Below, piece after piece: positions 59,176-64,000 of a stretch of 64,000 bases of DNA. The stretch spans positions 1 to 64,000 of the forward strand of contig JAGOSF010000004.1 in assembly GCA_018062405.1 (NCBI GenBank), given 5' to 3'. Within the stretch, counting starts at the first letter, position 1; the number at the start of each line of letters is the position of its first letter. The notes below the pieces were generated by a model. It was not told the DNA's origin. It worked only from the letters and a program-made list of their open reading frames with translations, and made no database searches. The position numbers and the translations under genes were made by a program. The stretch comes from Candidatus Babeliales bacterium. GTDB lineage: Bacteria > Babelota > Babeliae > Babelales > Chromulinivoraceae.

Positions 59176-61647
59176 ATGAAAAATAATCTTGTAGAGTTTG
59201 CTTTTGTAACTATCAAAAAATATTGGGTAATATTTTTTTTAGTGATGTTTGAACTTTTTTTAGTTGGATCATTATGGACATTTAGTCCAACAGATAGTTC
59301 TTGGTTTTATCATGCAACGCAGCTTCAATCATATAAAAATATTTTTGGATTTTTTGGCTCTCATGCAGCAGCTTGGTTTTTTTATTTTTTTGGACGAGCT
59401 GCATTTGTATCGTCATTAGTTCTTTTTTATTGGATCTTTTTTTATTGGAGTATTCATGTTACAAAAAAAATACAATTCAATACCGAATGGGATAGAAGTT
59501 TTGGCGTTATGCTTGGTTTTTTTTCTACCGTAGCTTTTTGTCAGATCTATGCAATGAGTTCTTATGACTTTACCTATTCTGGAGGAGTTTTTGGTGCATA
59601 TTTATGTTCACATTTTTTAACGAGTTTTGATCTGCTCACGCAAAAAATTATTATTTGGATGTTATTGCTTTCTTCTTCTATTTTAATAACTCGTTGTTCT
59701 TATTTGCCAATTATTATGTACGCTTTTTCTGCCGTGCAATATTGTTGTGATTCAGAAAAATTACCAGCGCGTTGTTTTTCTGTTATTTTTCTCTGCATTA
59801 AAATGATTTTGTCAACGGTATTGTTCTGTGTGAAAAAAGGATTTGATATTTTTACTGGTTCAACGTTGAAAAAATTAAATTCTTCTATTGTCGAATTTGA
59901 ACAAGAAGAAAATGTTGACGAAGATATAGAGCGAGTTGTCCAAGATCTTTTTTGGCATGATTATATCGACAATGTTGATGCACCGCAAAAAACAATGCCA
60001 GCTTTTAAATCATTAGATTCTGATGGTTTTTTGCCAGAAGATATAGTTTCAGCAGATGCTGATTTTCAAAGCGATGGATACGATGAAGATGGTGTAGAAG
60101 ATCAATCATCTCCATATCTACAAACGTCTGTATTTCATGCAATGATTGATAAGCAAACGAATAAAAGCTCTTCAGTAGATATTCAGACTGGTTCAAAGTA
60201 TGCTGATTCTAATAAAGTTGCATCCATGGAAGCTTCTTTAGATAAAAAAACAGTTGTGTTGGCGTATGATTTACCAGTTCTTCCGGTTAAAAAAATTGAA
60301 CAAAAGGTTATGCAAGAAAAACAAAACGTTTTAGCAATGCAAGCGAAGTTACTTGAAGAAAAATTGGAACAATTTGATATTAAAGGTTCTGTTGTCGGGA
60401 TGAATTCTGGGCCTGTTGTTACATTGTTTGAATATCAGCCAGATATTAAAGTGAAGGTCAGCAGAATTTTGGCGCTTGAAGATGATCTTGCGATGGCGCT
60501 TAAGGCGTTAAGTATTCGAATTATTGCGCCAATTCCAGGAAGGTCTGTCGTTGGATTTGAAATTGCAAATCAACATCGTCAAGATGTGGTGATGGCAAGA
60601 ATATTATATTCTGAAGAATTTAAAAAACATCCAGGCGCGTTGCCTATGATATTTGGTCAAGATACTTTGGGTAATGATGTAATTGCAGATTTGGTCAAGA
60701 TGCCACATCTTTTAATTGCAGGTTCAACTGGATCTGGTAAATCTGTTGCTTTAAATGCGATGTTAGTTTCATTGCTTTGTGCATTAAAACCAACTGAATT
60801 AAAATTAATTATTATTGATCCAAAACGATTAGAATTTGCGGCGTACGATGGCATCGCTCATCTTTTGTTTCCGATTGTTACGGATACAAAAAAAGCTATT
60901 CCTATTTTAAAATGGGTTGTGCAAACCATGGAACAACGGTATGAAATTATGGCAAAATATGGTGTAAGAAATCTTCTTGATTATCAAATGGTCGCACAGC
61001 GAAATAAGGAAATGGAGCCTATGCCGTTTATTGTTGTTATTGTTGATGAGCTTGCAGATTTAATGATGACAGCTGGAAAGGCTGTGGAGGATTCGATTGC
61101 TCGTATAGCGCAAATGGCTCGAGCAGCAGGTATTCATATGATTATTGCAACGCAAAGGCCCTCTGTTGACGTTATTACAGGTATGATTAAAGTTAATTTT
61201 CCAAATAGGGTAGCATTTAAGGTGACTTCTAAGATAGATTCGCGTACTATTTTAGATGTTGGTGGCGCGGAAAAATTATTAGGTCGTGGCGATATGTTGT
61301 TTTTAGATGCATCAAAGTCTCATTTGGTTCGTGTGCATGGTGCCTATATTTCTGATCAAGAAATTAATGATGTTGTAGCGCAGATAAAGAAGCAGTGCAA
61401 GGTGCAATACCTTGATATTTCAGAGCAGTTTGATCAGCATCAATCAGATGAACTTTTTGATGGCGACGATGAGTTATATCAAGAGATTTTAGAGTTTATA
61501 CAAGATCTTGATGAAGTCTCTATTTCAATGTTGCAAAGACGATTTCGTATTGGCTATAATCGATCAGCAAGAATTATATCAATTCTTGAGTCAAAAGGTT
61601 TGATAATGACGGTTGAGGGCGGTAAAACGCGACGCGTGATAAAATAA
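59176..61647 (+). CDS. ftsK: DNA translocase FtsK/SpoIIIE
   Basis: Moves chromosome DNA through the closing septum. The N-terminal about 220 residues contain about four membrane segments (FFLVMFELFLVGSLW onward), then an acidic linker (about 240-370). The motor has Walker A AGSTGSGKS (515-523), Walker B IVVIVDELADLMM (about 617-629) and ATQRPSVDVITG. The C-terminal winged helix (gamma domain) is present (SMLQRRFRIGYNRSARIISI), so KOPS-like recognition is expected. AGGAGGGC precedes the ATG. Length 823 is normal. Confidence 0.95.
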   Translation: MKNNLVEFAFVTIKKYWVIFFLVMFELFLVGSLWTFSPTDSSWFYHATQLQSYKNIFGFFGSHAAAWFFYFFGRAAFVSSLVLFYWIFFYWSIHVTKKIQFNTEWDRSFGVMLGFFSTVAFCQIYAMSSYDFTYSGGVFGAYLCSHFLTSFDLLTQKIIIWMLLLSSSILITRCSYLPIIMYAFSAVQYCCDSEKLPARCFSVIFLCIKMILSTVLFCVKKGFDIFTGSTLKKLNSSIVEFEQEENVDEDIERVVQDLFWHDYIDNVDAPQKTMPAFKSLDSDGFLPEDIVSADADFQSDGYDEDGVEDQSSPYLQTSVFHAMIDKQTNKSSSVDIQTGSKYADSNKVASMEASLDKKTVVLAYDLPVLPVKKIEQKVMQEKQNVLAMQAKLLEEKLEQFDIKGSVVGMNSGPVVTLFEYQPDIKVKVSRILALEDDLAMALKALSIRIIAPIPGRSVVGFEIANQHRQDVVMARILYSEEFKKHPGALPMIFGQDTLGNDVIADLVKMPHLLIAGSTGSGKSVALNAMLVSLLCALKPTELKLIIIDPKRLEFAAYDGIAHLLFPIVTDTKKAIPILKWVVQTMEQRYEIMAKYGVRNLLDYQMVAQRNKEMEPMPFIVVIVDELADLMMTAGKAVEDSIARIAQMARAAGIHMIIATQRPSVDVITGMIKVNFPNRVAFKVTSKIDSRTILDVGGAEKLLGRGDMLFLDASKSHLVRVHGAYISDQEINDVVAQIKKQCKVQYLDISEQFDQHQSDELFDGDDELYQEILEFIQDLDEVSISMLQRRFRIGYNRSARIISILESKGLIMTVEGGKTRRVIK

Positions 61648-61683
61648 TTGATATTTTATATTTGTAATTTTATTTAATAATGC

Positions 61684-61710
61684 TTGACAAAAAACTAAAA
61701 AACGTACATT
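61684..61710 (+). promoter_or_regulatory. Candidate promoter of murF
   Basis: A consensus TTGACA (61684-61689) followed after 15 bases by TACATT (61705-61710), about 60 bases before the murF start. Spacing is short, so moderate support. Confidence 0.35.
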
Positions 61711-61771
61711 TTCTTTGCGTACTAGATAGCAAAGTATCATAGTTCATAATTTTAAAAAGCCGGAGGAATTG

Positions 61772-63160
61772 ATGCAATTGGATAAAGAATTTGTGAAAAA
61801 TGCTCTTTCAAATGCTCAAATGATTAATGGAGATTTTGCCCCAAATTCATCATTTTCAGTTGATACAAGAACATTACAACCAGGAGACGTTTTTGTAGCA
61901 TTGCAAGGGTTGCAATGCGATGGACATCAATTTATTGGTGATGCGTTAGCAAAAAAAGCATCTGGATTGTTAGTTGCTCAACATAAACGAGCAGAGATAG
62001 AAGCTTTATATGGTTCAGCTTTGCAATCTGTAAAAATTTTATATGTTGAAGATACTTTAGCTGCTCTTGTTAATTTAGCAAAAGAGTGGAGATCTAAATT
62101 TACCTATCCAGTTGTAGGGATTACAGGATCTGTTGGTAAAACATCAACAAAAGAAATGGTAGCAAATATTTTACGAACATCAGGCGAAGCGTTTTATGTT
62201 TCTTATGGAAATCAAAATACGATTATTGGTGTTGCATTAAATATTTTAAAAATGCGACCAGGTTATAAAGCAGCTATTTTTGAAGTTGGTATTTCTGATC
62301 GCGGTGCGATGGGAAAAATTGCTGACATGTTACGACCTACCTATGCATTGATCACTGGTATTGGACATGCTCACATGCAAGGTCTTGGTGCTTTAGCTGA
62401 TGTTGCCGCAGAGAAACGCGCTATTTTTAGCTGTTTTTCTGATGCAAATATTGGTATCATTAATGGTGACCAAGATATTTTAGCTTCAATTAGTTATGCA
62501 TATCCTGTATTAAAATTTGGATTTAAAACAAGTAATCAAATTCAAGCACGAAAAATTTCTATAAAAAATAATGTGATTACTTTTGTTGCAAAAATTTATA
62601 AGAAAAAATATTCGATTATCTTACAAGGTTCTCATGAAGGCGCTGTTATGAACGCGCTTGCTGCGCTTTCGATTGCACACATGATTGAAATCCCAACAGA
62701 AGTTGCAATTGCAGGAGTTCAAAAACCGTTAGCTGTTCAAGGTCGTTTTGAATTTTGTCAAACAGCAGAGCACGGTGTTTTTGTGAACGATAGTTATAAT
62801 GCAAATCCAGAAAGTATGAAAGCGGGATTACTTGCTTTTAATGCTTATGAATCAGAATATAACAAAGTTCTTGTTATTGGTGATATGTTAGAGCTTGGAA
62901 TTGATGGGGCTTTTTGGCATCGTCAAATTGGTCGGTTCTTACGTAAGATTTCTGGTGTGAAGCATCTTGTTTTAGTTGGTCACATGGTTGCATGGACAAA
63001 GAAAACTGCTCCAGTTGGTTATCCAATTGAACATTTTGAAACATGGCAACAAGCTTTGCCTGCAATTAAAAAAATTACGAATTCGAAAACAATCACCTTT
63101 GTTAAGGCATCACGAGGAGTTGGATTGCAAAATATTATAGATGCGTTGCCGATGAAATAA
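61772..63160 (+). CDS. murF: UDP-N-acetylmuramoyl-tripeptide--D-alanyl-D-alanine ligase
   Basis: Adds the D-Ala-D-Ala dipeptide to the peptidoglycan precursor in the cytoplasm. The ATG at 61772 is 4 bases after GGAGGA. The N-terminal substrate domain has FSVDTRTLQPGDVFVALQG. The ATP loop is ITGSVGKTSTKEM with GSVGKTS at 119-125. The central domain has GNQNTIIGVALNIL and EVGISDRG, and the C-terminal domain has VNDSYNANPESMKAGL. Length 462 is normal. rsmH starts 7 bases downstream. Confidence 0.95.
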   Translation: MQLDKEFVKNALSNAQMINGDFAPNSSFSVDTRTLQPGDVFVALQGLQCDGHQFIGDALAKKASGLLVAQHKRAEIEALYGSALQSVKILYVEDTLAALVNLAKEWRSKFTYPVVGITGSVGKTSTKEMVANILRTSGEAFYVSYGNQNTIIGVALNILKMRPGYKAAIFEVGISDRGAMGKIADMLRPTYALITGIGHAHMQGLGALADVAAEKRAIFSCFSDANIGIINGDQDILASISYAYPVLKFGFKTSNQIQARKISIKNNVITFVAKIYKKKYSIILQGSHEGAVMNALAALSIAHMIEIPTEVAIAGVQKPLAVQGRFEFCQTAEHGVFVNDSYNANPESMKAGLLAFNAYESEYNKVLVIGDMLELGIDGAFWHRQIGRFLRKISGVKHLVLVGHMVAWTKKTAPVGYPIEHFETWQQALPAIKKITNSKTITFVKASRGVGLQNIIDALPMK

Positions 63161-63167
63161 CAGTTTT

Positions 63168-64000
63168 ATGAATGACATAGAAAAAATAGATACTCAAATA
63201 CAACACAAGCCAGTTTTACTTCATGAAGTTTTATATTTTCTTGCGCCGCAACCAGGTAAAGTTTATGTAGACGTAACGCTTGGTGGCGGCGGTCATACTC
63301 GTGCGATTTTAATGCAAGAGCCAACGTGTAAAGTTATTGGAATGGATTGGGACGAATCAGTTATAAATTCAACAGGAAAACGTTTGCAAGAAGAGTTTCC
63401 TGGTAGATTTACACCTGTGTGGGCCAATTTTTCTAAGATTAATGCTGCGCTTGCTAAAATTGGAGTACATAAAGTCGATGGAATTTTAGCTGATTTTGGG
63501 ACATCTCAGATCCAAATTGCTTCAACTCCAGGGTTGTCTATTTTTCAGGATAAATTTTTAGACATGCGCATGTCTTCATCTTTTTTTAAGGTGACAGCGT
63601 GTGATGTTGTGAATAATTTTCCAGAAAAAGAGTTAGCTCAAATCTTTTTTGATTTTGGTCAAGAGCGGTATGGAAATAAAATTGCAAAAGCAATTGTACA
63701 AGCTCGTCAGAAAGCTCTTATAAAAACAACTGGTCAGCTAGCAAAATTAATTGAGTCTGTTGTTCCTCGTGGAAAAGAAGGTAAAATTCATCCTGCGACA
63801 AAAGTGTTTCAGGCGTTAAGAATTTTTGTTAACAAAGAGTTGGAGAATATTCAATCATTTTTAGCAAATAGTTTTAAAGTGCTTGCGCCAAATAGTCGTT
63901 TAGTTTGTATTAGTTTTCACTCACTTGAAGATCGGTTAGTAAAACAATTCTTTAGAGAGCATGCAAAAAATAGTGTTGTACATATTGAAATATTAACACC
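63168..64000 (+). CDS. rsmH: 16S rRNA (cytosine-1402 N4)-methyltransferase, partial
   Basis: Open from the ATG at 63168 to the window end; the C-terminus is outside. SAM-dependent methyltransferase. Motifs: HKPVLLHEVLYFL, VDVTLGGGGHTRAIL with GGGGH at 39-43, LADFGTSQIQI, HPATKVFQALRIFVNKELEN with the conserved HPAT, and CISFHSLEDRLVKQFF. It starts 7 bases after murF and is probably in the same transcript. In most bacteria rsmH heads the dcw cluster; here it follows murF. Confidence 0.93.
   Translation, partial: MNDIEKIDTQIQHKPVLLHEVLYFLAPQPGKVYVDVTLGGGGHTRAILMQEPTCKVIGMDWDESVINSTGKRLQEEFPGRFTPVWANFSKINAALAKIGVHKVDGILADFGTSQIQIASTPGLSIFQDKFLDMRMSSSFFKVTACDVVNNFPEKELAQIFFDFGQERYGNKIAKAIVQARQKALIKTTGQLAKLIESVVPRGKEGKIHPATKVFQALRIFVNKELENIQSFLANSFKVLAPNSRLVCISFHSLEDRLVKQFFREHAKNSVVHIEILT

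Overview
This window is AT-rich bacterial DNA, compact, using the standard bacterial code, with short gaps and many hairpin terminators. Conserved genes (argS, mnmA, pgsA, ssb, grpE, lepA, gyrA, dprA, rpmF, gltX, uppP, ftsK, murF, rsmH) sit among an unusually large number of genes that begin with a Met-Lys-Lys-type export signal and encode proteins I cannot name. Peptidoglycan and phospholipid genes plus outer-membrane-type beta-barrels indicate a Gram-negative-type envelope. An exported GH18 chitinase, an RMD1-family protein, a Sec-exported toxin array and the heavy secretome suggest a host-associated, reduced-genome lineage. My best guess is Candidatus Dependentiae (TM6), symbionts or parasites of protists; this is inference and needs a marker-gene tree.

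Layout. 1-200: possible transposon remnant with nested palindromes. 200-13100: exported proteins between housekeeping genes (argS, mnmA, pgsA, ssb, grpE) and a pair of barrel-like paralogues. 13100-14600: an IS200-like/RAYT transposase bracketed by inverted repeats, abutting an exported HExxH-type protein. 14700-20450: an RMD1-family membrane protein and coiled-coil exported proteins. 20500-28540: lepA, an exported chitinase and gyrA. 28680-31070: tandem exported GNAT acetyltransferases with identical ends, a nonsense-interrupted exported gene and another small exported protein. 31190-38030: dprA, rpmF, a TPR-like membrane protein, gltX, a helical-repeat protein and a FabD homologue without its catalytic serine. 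38250-42860: small exported proteins, a glutamine synthetase carrying an export signal, and an AAA/DUF4143 ATPase.

42870-50410 is the most interesting part: a polymorphic-toxin locus. A long exported protein ends in an EndoU-like ribonuclease domain. It is followed by a two-domain putative immunity protein, a frameshifted second EndoU-like cassette with a one-domain immunity relative, then a near-copy of the first toxin C-terminus with its own two-domain immunity protein. Repeats derived from the toxin's signal-peptide coding region lie just upstream.

50550-57780 holds four tandem paralogous outer-membrane barrel proteins, all on the minus strand. 58350-64000 is an envelope and division block on the plus strand: uppP, ftsK, murF and rsmH (cut by the window end).

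How the genes might work together (inference): the housekeeping genes serve a minimal replicating cell. The barrels provide the outer-membrane surface. The exported enzymes (chitinase, acetyltransferases, glutamine synthetase, HExxH protein) may act on host material. The toxin-immunity array may mediate competition with related cells or act on the host.
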